A stretch of 33,034 bases of DNA, from NCBI GenBank assembly GCA_964465735.1, contig CAYXKT010000015.1, forward strand, positions 1 to 33,034, given 5' to 3'. Below the pieces are notes generated by a model that saw only the letters and a list, made by a program, of their open reading frames with translations, was not told the origin of the DNA and ran no database searches. The stretch is from Erginobacter sp964465735. GTDB lineage: Bacteria > Auribacterota > Erginobacteria > Erginobacterales > Erginobacteraceae. This document shows, piece by piece, positions 15,271 to 23,702 of this stretch. Made by a program: the position numbers and the translations under genes. The number at the start of each line of letters is the position of its first letter. Within the stretch, counting starts at the first letter, position 1.

Positions 15271-16193
15271 AAAAATACAATTGTTTCACTATCTTCCTTC
15301 TCCCGCTGCTTTCCCTGCTCATCGTCCCGGCCGCCTGGGCCTGGAGTACCTGGCAACACCAGGTGATCGCCGAGATCGCCGAGGAACATCTCCAGCCGGA
15401 AGTCCTCCGGGAGGTGAAATACCTTTTAGGCAAGCACAACCGAATGTCCGATGAAGCGGGCTGGGCCGATTATATCCGAGGCTATTGGTGGTGGTCCGCT
15501 CCCTGGCATTATATCAACTGGCCTTTGGAGCTCGAGGAACCGGACTTTGATGTCCTCGCCACCCGGCGGGGGAATGTTGTCTCCGCGCTTGAGAAACAGC
15601 TTGAGATTTATAGCGACCGGAAACAAAGCCGACAGGAACGGTTGGATGCTCTGAAATTCGTCATCCATTTTGTCGGTGACGCCCACCAACCCCTTCACTG
15701 CGGGAAAGTCGATGACCGGGGAGGTAACGACATCCCGGTCCGACTCCAGGGCAAACTGACCAACCTCCACTCCGCCTGGGACGGTTGGATGTACGACCGA
15801 GGTGGGGATACCCCCGCCGCCCACGCCGCCCGTCTCCTCCTGAGTTTAAAACCGGGAGAACGGGACCGGATAATGCGGGGACGACCCCTGGATTGGGCGA
15901 TGGAATCCCACCGGATCTCCCGGGAATTTGTCTATCCCCGCCTGGAGGATCTGGCCATCCGGAAAGAGCCGAGCCTGCCTCCGGAACTTGCCGGGCCCTA
16001 TGCCGAAGCCGCCGAGCCGATTATCCGCCGCCGCCTCCTCGAAGGTGGACTCCGCCTCGCTTATCTCCTGAATCAGACCGGAGAAGCGTCGGCGGAACCA
16101 CCGCCGGCAACAGCGGCTACCTCGAAATTGAGACCGACCCCATCCGCAGCTCGACTGAAAGACAACGGCAAAACCGGGAACTTGCCGGGCTGA
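15267..16193 (+). CDS. secreted S1/P1-type zinc nuclease
   Basis: Single-strand nuclease/3'-nucleotidase family. A signal peptide ending PAAWA leaves Trp26 as the mature N-terminus, the unusual first zinc ligand of P1. All further trinuclear-zinc ligands can be assigned: His31, Asp68, His81, His134, Asp138, His144, His168 and Asp172, in the expected HFVGDAHQPLH and TNLHSAWD contexts. The protein is 308 aa with an Ala/Pro-rich tail beyond the domain. The ATGA overlap with the hexokinase implies cotranscription. A role in scavenging nucleic acids in the periplasm or medium is inferred. Its stop is one base from the convergent acyltransferase stop. Confidence 0.92.
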   Translation: MKKYNCFTIFLLPLLSLLIVPAAWAWSTWQHQVIAEIAEEHLQPEVLREVKYLLGKHNRMSDEAGWADYIRGYWWWSAPWHYINWPLELEEPDFDVLATRRGNVVSALEKQLEIYSDRKQSRQERLDALKFVIHFVGDAHQPLHCGKVDDRGGNDIPVRLQGKLTNLHSAWDGWMYDRGGDTPAAHAARLLLSLKPGERDRIMRGRPLDWAMESHRISREFVYPRLEDLAIRKEPSLPPELAGPYAEAAEPIIRRRLLEGGLRLAYLLNQTGEASAEPPPATAATSKLRPTPSAARLKDNGKTGNLPG

Positions 16194-16194
16194 A

Positions 16195-17106
16195 TCAACT
16201 CCATCGTTTATAGACCCAGTTCCACTGCTCGGGGTAGCGGCGGATCATCTTCTCCAGGCTCTGGTTCATCTCGATCATAACCTTCTTCAGATCGGAATCC
16301 AGATTTCCGCTGCGCCGGGGCTGGATGGTCCGCTCAATGATAAAACGGTGACAACCATCAGCCTGCCGGATGAAGTAAAGGCAGAGGATCGGAGCCCCCG
16401 TCCTCAATGAAAAGAAAGCCGGACCCTTGTAGGTGGAGGCCGGTTGGCCGAAGAAGGGGATCTGGATCCCCCGGGAGCGGGCGTTCTCATCAAAGAGCAG
16501 ACAGATCCCCTCCCCCGCCCGCAGCCGCCGGGTCACCGGTGAGAGGCTGGCGGTGATATCGATCAGGTTGTTGCGCTTTCTTAACTCGCTCCAGAGCCGA
16601 TTAAAATAAGGGTTGGTGGAAGGCTTGAAGAGGACCGACATCTTCAACCCCAACCGGCCCCCGAAATCGGCCAGCATCTCCCAGTTTCCCATATGGGCGC
16701 TGGCGAAGATAGCGCCCCGTCCCTCGGCCATCACCTCCCGCAGATAATCGATATCCGGATCGCGAAATTCGACATTCCCGAAGAACTCCTCGTCGGAGAT
16801 ATGCGGCAGCCGGGGAAACTCCAGGGCGGTCACCCCCAGGTTCTCGTAAACCTTGCCGGCCGTTTCCCTCAACTCCTCCGGGGACATTTCGTCTCCGAAG
16901 ACCCGATTCAGATTTTTCAGAGTCAGATCCCGACCATAACCAATCCGGTAAAAGGCGAACCGGCCTAACCTCCGTCCCCAACGGATCGCCCGATCCCGGG
17001 AAATCCGGGGAGCGATCCGGAAAAATGCCCGGGCAACCAGGTAGGCGATGTAACGTCGCACCCGGGTCACGGGTGGACTTTTCTTTAAACGCTTGAGCAG
17101 TCCCAT
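16195..17106 (-). CDS. LpxL/HtrB-family lysophospholipid (lipid A) acyltransferase
   Basis: Inner-membrane acyltransferase that adds secondary acyl chains to lipid A or a related glycolipid. An N-terminal hydrophobic/basic anchor (RRYIAYLVARAFFRIAP) precedes the catalytic H-x4-E motif in SAHMGNWEML. PFFGQPASTYKGPAFFSLR and PEQWNWVYKRW near the C-terminus are family signatures. ATG 17106 (303 aa) was chosen; GGAG lies 10 bp upstream. An in-frame TTG at 17115 is less likely. The start lies 5 bp after the AsmA-like stop, so the two envelope genes are coupled. Its presence supports a lipopolysaccharide-bearing outer membrane. Confidence 0.88.
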   Translation of the reverse strand: MGLLKRLKKSPPVTRVRRYIAYLVARAFFRIAPRISRDRAIRWGRRLGRFAFYRIGYGRDLTLKNLNRVFGDEMSPEELRETAGKVYENLGVTALEFPRLPHISDEEFFGNVEFRDPDIDYLREVMAEGRGAIFASAHMGNWEMLADFGGRLGLKMSVLFKPSTNPYFNRLWSELRKRNNLIDITASLSPVTRRLRAGEGICLLFDENARSRGIQIPFFGQPASTYKGPAFFSLRTGAPILCLYFIRQADGCHRFIIERTIQPRRSGNLDSDLKKVMIEMNQSLEKMIRRYPEQWNWVYKRWS

Positions 17107-17111
17107 TGAGA

Positions 17112-18629
17112 TCAATCTCCGAAAAGTTGAAAAATCTTGGATACCCCTTCCTCAATCCTCTCTTCTCTCTTCTCCCGCTTCTTTCGGTGCCGGTCTCTCT
17201 CCTCGACGCTCAGCTCCGGATCTTCCTCACGGGCCCGATCTTTTTTCCGCAGTCCTTCCTGGAGAATCGAGATCGCCCCCCGCTGGACCAGCCGTTCGGC
17301 GAAATCGTTTTTCAGCTTGTCCGGGGTCCCCCAGACCCTGAAGTCAAAGACCTGATAACCGGGAAATTCTTCGGCGGGGTAAAAGGAATTCCGCAGTTCC
17401 CTGACCTTGATATCCTCGATCAGTTCATCGTCAAGGTTGAGCCCCACCAAAAGATCGATCTGCGAACCGCGGCCGAGGTCAACCGTACCCGAGACGGTGA
17501 AGATTATCTTCCGGGAGTGGACAATCAGCCGCTCCAGGGTCACCAGTCGGCCAACGACCGTAAGATTTGCCTCGGCTTCTTCGAAAGTGATGATCTTGAG
17601 TTTCTCATCCTCGAGCAGACCGGCAATCATATTCTGGATCTGGTTTCCGGAGATCGTCCCTCCCCGGATCTCGAGTTTCCCCGAAGCCTGCAGGGAATCG
17701 GTATCGGCCGCATCACCCCGGAGATCGACCTGACCGAAAATTTTGCCGGTCACCTCCATCCCCGCGTTGGGGGCAAAGACTTTCAACAGGGGGACAATAT
17801 CGATACCGGTCAGGTTCAGGTCAGTTCGATAAGGTATCGCCGCTTGATCTTTCAGGTCGGCACTCAGCCCGCCGGTGATCTCCCCCCCCGCAAACCCGGT
17901 CCAAAGTTCTCCGCTCAACGATTCGTTTCCCTTCAACACCAGGTCGGACCGCAGGTTTTCCCCCAACCGCTCATCGCCAAAGACCAACCCCTCGATCTTC
18001 AACCGGGCTTCAATCTCGCTCAATTCTCCCGCCCCCAGAAAACGACCGGAGAGATTGAGACCGCTGACCGTTACCGGGTCATAATTCTCACCGGTAAAGA
18101 GTTCGGCCGACCCGTCACTGATCCGAAAGCTATCAACCGCGATCTTCCATTTGGATGTTTCTTCCGCCCGGGAAACATCCTGCTCCCTTGGAGGGGAAGC
18201 GGGGGCCGGCGCGGCTTTCGCCGATCCGCCCGGGAGGATCCATTGCCCCTCCGGATCTTTCCGCAGCTGAACCCGGGGGGAGGCGATCAGGATCCGATCA
18301 ACCGTCACCTTCCGGAAGAGGAGATCAGACAGTTTGTACTGGAGGACGATCTCGCCCGCGGAGAAAATCGCCGGATCTCCAACCTCCGGCGAGGCCACCG
18401 TTAAATTCCGGAGCGTAAAACCCTTGAAGATGGAAGCCGCCAGATCCCCGACTTCCAGTTCGACCCCGGCTTGCTTTTGGATCTCCCCTTCCAGCCGATC
18501 ACGGAACCCTTCGGTATTGAGATAATGATTGAGATAGAAAATCCCTCCCACCGCCACAACCATAACTACCGAAACCAGGACCACCGCAATGATCGCCAGC
18601 TTTTTCCCGAATGATCTTTTTTCCCTCAT
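17112..18629 (-). CDS. AsmA-family inner-membrane-anchored protein
   Basis: A 505-aa protein with one N-terminal transmembrane helix (about residues 10-33) and a long periplasmic β-rich region. The segment after the anchor, NTEGFRDRLEGEIQKQAGVE, and the following LRNLTVASP, VDRILIASPRVQLR and GGTISGNQIQNM blocks match the AsmA/YhdP/DUF748 style. These proteins are implicated in lipid transport between membranes or in outer-membrane assembly. The C-terminus has a charged coiled-coil-like tail (EERDRHRKKREKREERIEEG). Position directly upstream of a lipid A acyltransferase fits an envelope-lipid role. The exact subfamily cannot be fixed by eye. Confidence 0.75.
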   Translation of the reverse strand: MREKRSFGKKLAIIAVVLVSVVMVVAVGGIFYLNHYLNTEGFRDRLEGEIQKQAGVELEVGDLAASIFKGFTLRNLTVASPEVGDPAIFSAGEIVLQYKLSDLLFRKVTVDRILIASPRVQLRKDPEGQWILPGGSAKAAPAPASPPREQDVSRAEETSKWKIAVDSFRISDGSAELFTGENYDPVTVSGLNLSGRFLGAGELSEIEARLKIEGLVFGDERLGENLRSDLVLKGNESLSGELWTGFAGGEITGGLSADLKDQAAIPYRTDLNLTGIDIVPLLKVFAPNAGMEVTGKIFGQVDLRGDAADTDSLQASGKLEIRGGTISGNQIQNMIAGLLEDEKLKIITFEEAEANLTVVGRLVTLERLIVHSRKIIFTVSGTVDLGRGSQIDLLVGLNLDDELIEDIKVRELRNSFYPAEEFPGYQVFDFRVWGTPDKLKNDFAERLVQRGAISILQEGLRKKDRAREEDPELSVEERDRHRKKREKREERIEEGVSKIFQLFGD

Positions 18630-18642
18630 TCCTATCCTCCAA

Positions 18643-18673
18643 TTGGCATTTAATTTATTTTCCTCTTGATAAT
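18643..18673 (+). promoter_or_regulatory. possible sigma70-type promoter
   Basis: TTGGCA (18643-18648) and GATAAT (18668-18673) with a 19-bp AT-rich spacer lie in the 76-bp divergent region before the gene at 18706. Sequence matches are fair but the spacing is long; this is a guess from consensus only. Confidence 0.25.
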
Positions 18674-18705
18674 ACCACGCTGATCAAGATAAGTTAGAAG
18701 AAACT

Positions 18706-19542
18706 ATGAAAGAAATCTGCAAAAGACTGATTCAACTTCAGGAGCTCTACTTCGCTCGCGATGAACAATCGGTAGTGGAAGACGAGAAGACTCTCTCCGC
18801 TCTAAATGAATCTATCTGCGACCTGCTGAGCAAGCTTCACCCCGATACCGCGGACTTCTTCCAGGAACTTCAGGAGCGCACCCCCCCCGCGATCGCCCCG
18901 GTGGTCAACGGGACCTGTTATGGTTGCGGGATCGACCTGCCGACTTCGCTGAGCGCTGAACTGCAGCGAGGGGAAGATATCCTCCACTGCCCCAACTGCG
19001 CCCGCTACATCTATTACTACGAGGGCGAACGGCTGGATAGTCACGAAGACACACTCCGCACCAATCTCCCCCAACTGGGCATCAACCGCTTCTCCTCGGA
19101 GAGGCTGATGATCCCCCAGCTTGAGTCCACGGACCCGGAAGGGGTAATTGAGGAACTGGCCTGCCGGCTGACCGATCAGCTTTACTTCAGCGATCCCGCG
19201 GCATTAATCAAAGAGGCCCTGGAGCGGGAAGCTATCACCAGCACCGGGCTGGATAATGGCCTGGCCTTCCCTCACATCCGAGGAATCGACACCGGGTCTT
19301 TGACCTTCTCCCTGGGCTTGCACAAGAAGGGGATCAAGTTCGGCGCCCCGAAGAACCGCCTGTCCCGGATCTTTTTCTTCATCGTGATCCCAATCGAATC
19401 CAGTGCTTTCTACCTGACCCTGCTGGCCGGGCTGATCGAATCCTTGCGCGCTGCCGAAGCCCAGGATATGCTTTTAGCCTGCACCGAACCGGACGAACTC
19501 TGGAAGACGCTTCAGGAACTGACCAAGCCCCATATTCATTAA
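18706..19542 (+). CDS. zinc-ribbon / PTS EIIA fusion protein
   Basis: A 278-aa two-domain protein. Residues 1-60 form a helical segment. A C4 zinc ribbon follows, with Cys71-x2-Cys74 (GTCYGCGIDLP) and Cys95-x2-Cys98 (HCPNCARY), as in CT398/CdsZ-like proteins. Residues about 130-278 match a type-2 PTS EIIA (fructose/mannitol/nitrogen type), with probable phospho-His190 in GLAFPHIRG and the LHKKGIKFGAP and IFFFIVIP strands. No PTS transporter, EI or HPr gene is nearby, so a regulatory rather than sugar-uptake role is likely (inference). The Shine-Dalgarno is weak (AGAAG). The gene is divergent from the AsmA-like gene. Confidence 0.8.
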   Translation: MKEICKRLIQLQELYFARDEQSVVEDEKTLSALNESICDLLSKLHPDTADFFQELQERTPPAIAPVVNGTCYGCGIDLPTSLSAELQRGEDILHCPNCARYIYYYEGERLDSHEDTLRTNLPQLGINRFSSERLMIPQLESTDPEGVIEELACRLTDQLYFSDPAALIKEALEREAITSTGLDNGLAFPHIRGIDTGSLTFSLGLHKKGIKFGAPKNRLSRIFFFIVIPIESSAFYLTLLAGLIESLRAAEAQDMLLACTEPDELWKTLQELTKPHIH

Positions 19543-19564
19543 TTTCCCCCCTGGGATAAATGCC

Positions 19565-19651
19565 AGTTCTGTCAAAAAGATTAACCACAGAGAACACAGC
19601 GAGTATTGAAATAGAAGGGATTAAATCAAAGGACTCTTTCTCCCCTTCAAT
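19565..19651. repeat. 86-bp dispersed repeat, copy 2
   Basis: Same orientation as the copy at 8585-8670, with about ten differences including AACACAGCGAG for AACACAGAGAG. It begins just 22 bp after the stop of the zinc-ribbon/EIIA gene. Confidence 0.75.
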
Positions 19652-19680
19652 GTTCTCTTAAAATACCATCCTTAATAGTT

Positions 19681-19860
19681 GCGCTGCGGATATCCTGGGC
19701 CTACTTTCAACCGCCTATATTTGCGCTGCCACTTCCCCTCCTGCGAAAAGATCTTAGCGGTGATGCCCGACTTCTTTCCCCTTGTATTTCCAATTGACCC
19801 TCTTTTGCCGGGCAAACAATCTTCCTCCAGCCAAATTCATCGGCTGATACTTGCCCATAC
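19681..19860 (-). pseudogene. possible decayed ORF remnant
   Basis: Read on the minus strand, two frames look protein-like in succession: GKYQPMNLAGGRLFARQKR, leading to KYKGKEVG before a stop, then a neighbouring frame giving GITAKIFSQEGKWQRKYRR and VGPGYPQRNY before a stop. Joining them needs one frameshift near 19765. No family was recognised, and chance cannot be excluded. Confidence 0.2.
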
Positions 19861-19925
19861 TCACTTTTCAATAACCCCGGTCCTCAACTCTGATGCGCTT
19901 CGATGGCGCGAGATATGATTTTTAG

Positions 19926-19966
19926 TTATTTCTCATTGCGGATATATAATCCGCTCATTTCTCATT
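19926..19966. repeat. palindrome flanked by direct repeats
   Basis: TTATTTCTCATT (19926-19937) and TCATTTCTCATT (19955-19966) flank the 17-bp palindrome GCGGATATATAATCCGC (stem 6 bp, loop ATATA). It lies in the 645-bp gap (19543-20187) between convergent genes. The rest of the gap holds the 86-bp repeat, a possible decayed ORF, and unassigned AT-richer sequence with no gene. Confidence 0.5.
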
Positions 19967-20187
19967 AGAACTTTAGTTTTTAGGGTTCACCGAGAAAGCG
20001 GAAATACTTGATCCTGAATTTTCTCCGTGGTCTTGGTGGTGTCATTCTTTTTCATAAATTTTTGGCAGTACCTGAATTCCCAGGGAACGTTATCGAATCC
20101 TTCTTATTGGGCCAACTGCCTTAGCCGGAGAACCAGGTCATTCTCCCCGTCATCTGAAGAGTCATCCGGGGACTTCGGCTCCTGTTT

Positions 20188-21990
20188 TCAGCCCAACTTC
20201 AAGACATCAATAAAGGCCGACTGGGGGACCTGAATCTGGCCGACCATCTTCATCTTCTTCTTTCCCGCCTTCTGCTTTTTCAGCAGTTTATCTTTTCGGC
20301 TCCGGTCCCCTCCATAAAGCTTGGCGGTGACATCCTTACGGAAGGGATTGATTGTCTCCCGGGCGATCACCTTCCCGTCAGCGGAGGCCTGGACGGCGAT
20401 CTTAAAGAGTTGCCGAGGGATCACATCCTTGAGCCGCTCGACCATCTTCAACCCTCGCGCTCGAGCCTTCTCCCGATGGACCAGGCTGGAGAAAGCGTCC
20501 ACCGGCTCACCGTTGAGGAGAATCTCCAGCCGGACCAGGTCGGCGGCGTGGTAACCGGTGTACTCATAATCCAGCGAACCGTAGCCGTGGGTGGCCGACT
20601 TGATCAGATCGTAAAAATCGATCACCACCTCGTTCAGGGGGAGGCTGAAGGTCAGAATAACGCTCTTCTCGCCTAAACTCTCGGTAGCGGTACACTCCCC
20701 TCTGCGGTCCTGAGTAATCTGCATAATCGCCCCGATATGGTCGTTGGGGGTGATGATCCAGGCCCGGATAAACGGCTCCCTGATCTCCCTGATAGTGTTC
20801 TTATCCGGGAGCATAACCGGGTTATCAATGGACAGTTCCTTGCCTTCGTTGGTGGTCACCTGGTAAACCACCGAGGGGGTGGTCGCCACTAAGCCGAGAT
20901 CGTACTCTCGGCGCAACCGCTCGTTGATGATATCCATATGGAGCAGGCCAAGAAATCCGCAACGGTAACCGAAACCGAGAGCCTGCGAACTCTCCGGCTG
21001 ATAAATAAATGAAGGGTCGTTGAGATGGAGTTTCTCTAAGGCGGCCTGGAGATCCTGGTAATCGGCGCTATTGACCGGGTAAAGACCGCTGAAGACCAGG
21101 GGCTGCAGTTTCTTAAAGCCGGGGAGCGGTTCCGAACAGGGGTGAAGGGAGGAGGTGAGGGTATCCCCGATCAGGACTTCCGCGGGATCTTTGATATTGG
21201 CGATGACATAGCCGACATCTCCCGCCGCCAGAACTTTGCGTTTCTCCATCGCCGGCTCGAAGACCCCAAGTTCCTGGACCTCGTACTCCAGGTCGCTGTT
21301 CAACAGCACCATCTTCTCTCCGACAGTCAGCTGCCCGTCAACGATCCGGACATAGATAATCACCCCCCGGAAGGGGTTATAGACCGAATCAAAGATCAAG
21401 GCCCGCAGCTCTCCGTCCCGTTCCCCTTCAGGGGGCGGCACCCTTCTGACCACTTCTTCCAGGAGGTCCTCGATCCCGCTCCCCTCCTTGGCGCTGATCT
21501 GAAAAACCTCATCCTCGGTGAACCCGGCCAGGGCGTGGAGCTGTCTCAGGCAACGGGGGGGATCGGAGTTGGGGAGGTCGAGCTTGTTTAAAACCGGGAT
21601 AATCTCCAACCCCTCGTCCAGGGCCAGGTAGAAATTGGCCACTGTCTGCGCCTGAATCCCCTGGGCGGAGTCCACCAACAGGATCGCCCCTTCGCAAGCG
21701 GAGAGGCTGCGGGAGACCTCGTAAGAAAAATCAACGTGCCCGGGGGTATCGATCAGGTGGAGAATACACTCCTGGCCGGAACGAGTCCGGTAGTGCATCT
21801 GAACCGGGTGAGACTTGATCGTAATCCCCCGTTCGCGCTCCAGATCCATATCATCGAGGACCTGATCTCTAAATTCCCTCGGCGCAATGGTCCCGGTAAG
21901 CTCCAGGAAACGGTCGGCCAGGGTGGATTTACCGTGGTCGATATGAGCCACGATACAGAAATTTCGGATAATCGGTTTTGAATTTTTCAT
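20188..21990 (-). CDS. lepA: elongation factor 4 (LepA)
   Basis: Ribosome-dependent translational GTPase EF-4, thought to act on stalled or mis-translocated ribosomes and in 30S assembly. The 600-aa protein is the standard size. The G domain shows G1 AHIDHGKST (residues 15-23), RERGITIKSH (switch I), G3 DTPGH and G4 NKLD. The LepA-specific C-terminus is present (TAKLYGGDRSRKDKLLKKQK, then GKKKMKMVGQIQVPQ and an IDVLKLG end). It is the last gene of the minus-strand group and is separated from cysE by a 428-bp repeat-bearing gap, so it probably has its own promoter. Confidence 0.97.
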   Translation of the reverse strand: MKNSKPIIRNFCIVAHIDHGKSTLADRFLELTGTIAPREFRDQVLDDMDLERERGITIKSHPVQMHYRTRSGQECILHLIDTPGHVDFSYEVSRSLSACEGAILLVDSAQGIQAQTVANFYLALDEGLEIIPVLNKLDLPNSDPPRCLRQLHALAGFTEDEVFQISAKEGSGIEDLLEEVVRRVPPPEGERDGELRALIFDSVYNPFRGVIIYVRIVDGQLTVGEKMVLLNSDLEYEVQELGVFEPAMEKRKVLAAGDVGYVIANIKDPAEVLIGDTLTSSLHPCSEPLPGFKKLQPLVFSGLYPVNSADYQDLQAALEKLHLNDPSFIYQPESSQALGFGYRCGFLGLLHMDIINERLRREYDLGLVATTPSVVYQVTTNEGKELSIDNPVMLPDKNTIREIREPFIRAWIITPNDHIGAIMQITQDRRGECTATESLGEKSVILTFSLPLNEVVIDFYDLIKSATHGYGSLDYEYTGYHAADLVRLEILLNGEPVDAFSSLVHREKARARGLKMVERLKDVIPRQLFKIAVQASADGKVIARETINPFRKDVTAKLYGGDRSRKDKLLKKQKAGKKKMKMVGQIQVPQSAFIDVLKLG

Positions 21991-22127
21991 AAGTCAATAC
22001 TGCAATCTAAGATTAATGCTATAAAAACGGACCAGTCGGAGAGCCTCCACCGGTCCTGGGTATCAGTTTATTGAGAACTGCTCAGGCAATCAGCGCCTGG
22101 AAGAAAAGCTCAATCCACATAGAACCT

Positions 22128-22228
22128 GTCATTGCCAACAACGGAGTGCCGAAGCAATCTCTACCCTGACAACGGATCCAGATTGTTTCTTCTCTAAAGC
22201 CGGATGGTATAACCGGCTCGCAATGACG
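22128..22228 (+). repeat. ATTGCGA/GCAATGAC dispersed repeat, divergent copy C
   Basis: It opens with GTCATTGCC and closes with CTCGCAATGAC, making an inverted frame, and shares CCACATAGAACCTGTC just upstream with copies B and D. The interior differs: a GCCGGATGGTATAACCGGC hairpin replaces the usual right half. The conserved outer TIRs of copies B, D and E are not obvious here. Confidence 0.5.
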
Positions 22229-22418
22229 GATTCTCACCCATTATTTCGGCGACACTACAGCTGAGCTGTTCCCCGCTCAATCCTGCCGGGGATCCGCGCT
22301 CGAGGTCTGAGTACCATCCCGATAGGTCCGGGACGAGGACGGTAAATCATCTCCTCTCACCGGCCATCGTCGGTCCAAAAGGGGCCGCGGGGGCGCCGCG
22401 ATAACTCCCTGTCCGGTC
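22229..22418. other. structured GC-rich sequence between cysE and lepA
   Basis: No gene is present. Several stems can be drawn on the + strand: CCCCG/CGGGG at about 22273-22293, GACGAGGACGGT (22332-22343) against ACCGGCCATCGTC (22360-22372), and GGCGCC/CGCG-rich sequence at 22381-22400. On the minus strand the same bases would form the 3' UTR of cysE or the leader of lepA. Nature unknown. Confidence 0.3.
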
Positions 22419-23399
22419 TCAGTCCTGAATGTTCAGGGACGGAGACTGGCCGAAGACCTTTTTCCCGGGGGGGACCGAGCGGGTGACCCAGACATTACCT
22501 CCGATCACCGCCCCCTTCCCGATGACGGTCTTGCCCCCTAAGATCGTCGCGCCGGAGTAGATCGTCACCCGATCCCGGATCGTCGGGTGCCGCTTGACAT
22601 CCCGAAAGTCTCCGGCGTCAGCAGGCACGGTCAGGGCCCCCAGGGTCACCCCCTGGTAGATCCGGACGTAATCGCCGATAACCGTCGTCTCCCCGATCAC
22701 TACCCCGGTGCCGTGATCGATCATAAAGTGATGGCCGATCCGGGCCCCGGGGTGAATATCGATCCCGGTCAGGGTATGGGCGTACTCCGACATTATCCGC
22801 GGCAGCAACGGCACCTTCTTCTTCCAGAGGAAGTGGGCGATCCGGTAAACGGAGATCGCCATCATCCCCGGGTAGGCAAGGATGATCTCGTCGAGACTCT
22901 TCGCCGCCGGATCCCCGGTAAAATGGGCCTGGACGTCCTCGAAGAGAACTCGACGCAGTGAGGGAAGTTCCCGAAAAAGGGCCCGGCTGATCCTCCGGGC
23001 CCGGACCAGGCAGGCCTCCTGATCCTTGATCAGGCATTCCTCCATTTCCGGGCGGCAACTCTCCCAATGCTCACAGAAATAGCGAAAACTCTTGTTGATC
23101 TGGTCCTCGAGCCGGGGATAGATCTTCGCGCACTCCGCGCCCAACCAGAAACGGACACTGTCCCGGTCGATCTTCTCCCGGTTAAAGAAGCCGGGAAAGA
23201 TGATGGTGATCAGGGCCTCCAGGGTCTCGATAATCTCGTCCCGGGAGGGGAGGTTAGGACCCTTGATATGGTTGATCCCGCCATACCGGTCGTAGGATTC
23301 AATGATCCGATCGACTATATTATCCAGATTTTTCCGTCTGCTCATCGGCTGTTCCGTCCGGCTCTTCACGCCGTTTAAGGTCAAAAGCTTTTCCCCCAT
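22419..23399 (-). CDS. cysE: serine O-acetyltransferase (CysE/EpsC type)
   Basis: Acetylates L-serine with acetyl-CoA, the first step of cysteine synthesis. The protein is 326 aa with an extended α-helical N-terminal domain (about 1-180) and a left-handed β-helix of hexapeptide repeats. The catalytic pair is in MIDHGTGVVIGET (Asp228, His229) with DIHPGARIGHH upstream, then YQGVTLGALTVP and GATILGGKTVIG repeats. The long N-terminus matches the EpsC-like group rather than the short E. coli CysE. ATG 23399 has a poor ribosome-binding site; an internal ATG 54 bp downstream (residue 19) is an alternative. No cysteine synthase gene is adjacent. Confidence 0.9.
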   Translation of the reverse strand: MGEKLLTLNGVKSRTEQPMSRRKNLDNIVDRIIESYDRYGGINHIKGPNLPSRDEIIETLEALITIIFPGFFNREKIDRDSVRFWLGAECAKIYPRLEDQINKSFRYFCEHWESCRPEMEECLIKDQEACLVRARRISRALFRELPSLRRVLFEDVQAHFTGDPAAKSLDEIILAYPGMMAISVYRIAHFLWKKKVPLLPRIMSEYAHTLTGIDIHPGARIGHHFMIDHGTGVVIGETTVIGDYVRIYQGVTLGALTVPADAGDFRDVKRHPTIRDRVTIYSGATILGGKTVIGKGAVIGGNVWVTRSVPPGKKVFGQSPSLNIQD

Positions 23400-23479
23400 A
23401 ACTACTCAGGCCATTAGGTTGAAGACTATAGGTTGAAAATGCCTGTCGGCCAGATCCGCCTTCCACTCAATGATCCAAA

Positions 23480-23621
23480 GTGTCTGAACGAAAACCTGAT
23501 ATCACGTAGAATTTGTCATTGCGAATAACAGAGTGACGGGACAATCTCAGCGCAAATCTAACAGACCGCTTCGTCGTCCCTCCTCGCAATGACCTGGTTT
23601 CCGGGGTTTTCGTTGGGACAC
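23480..23621 (+). repeat. 140-bp TIR-bounded dispersed repeat, copy D
   Basis: The best-preserved copy: left terminus GTGTCTGAACGAAAACC and right terminus GGTTTTCGTTGGGACAC are inverted copies with two mismatches. Inside are GTCATTGCGAATAACAGAG, CAATCTCAGCGC, CGCTTCGTCGTCCC and CTCGCAATGACC, themselves inverted at the edges. It lies in the 303-bp gap between the ferritin-like gene and cysE, which holds nothing else recognisable. Confidence 0.8.
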
Positions 23622-23702
23622 CGGTTACATCCAATCACAGAAAACACTGAGACCGGGAGAGGTTATTTTACCTGACTGCCTGGCTTTCGGCAACTCCGTG
23701 GT

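Noticed and set aside
17106..18404. Open frame opposite the AsmA-like gene
   Set aside because: No start signal or family feature is visible; the minus-strand frame has a signal anchor and a family pattern and is coupled to its neighbour.
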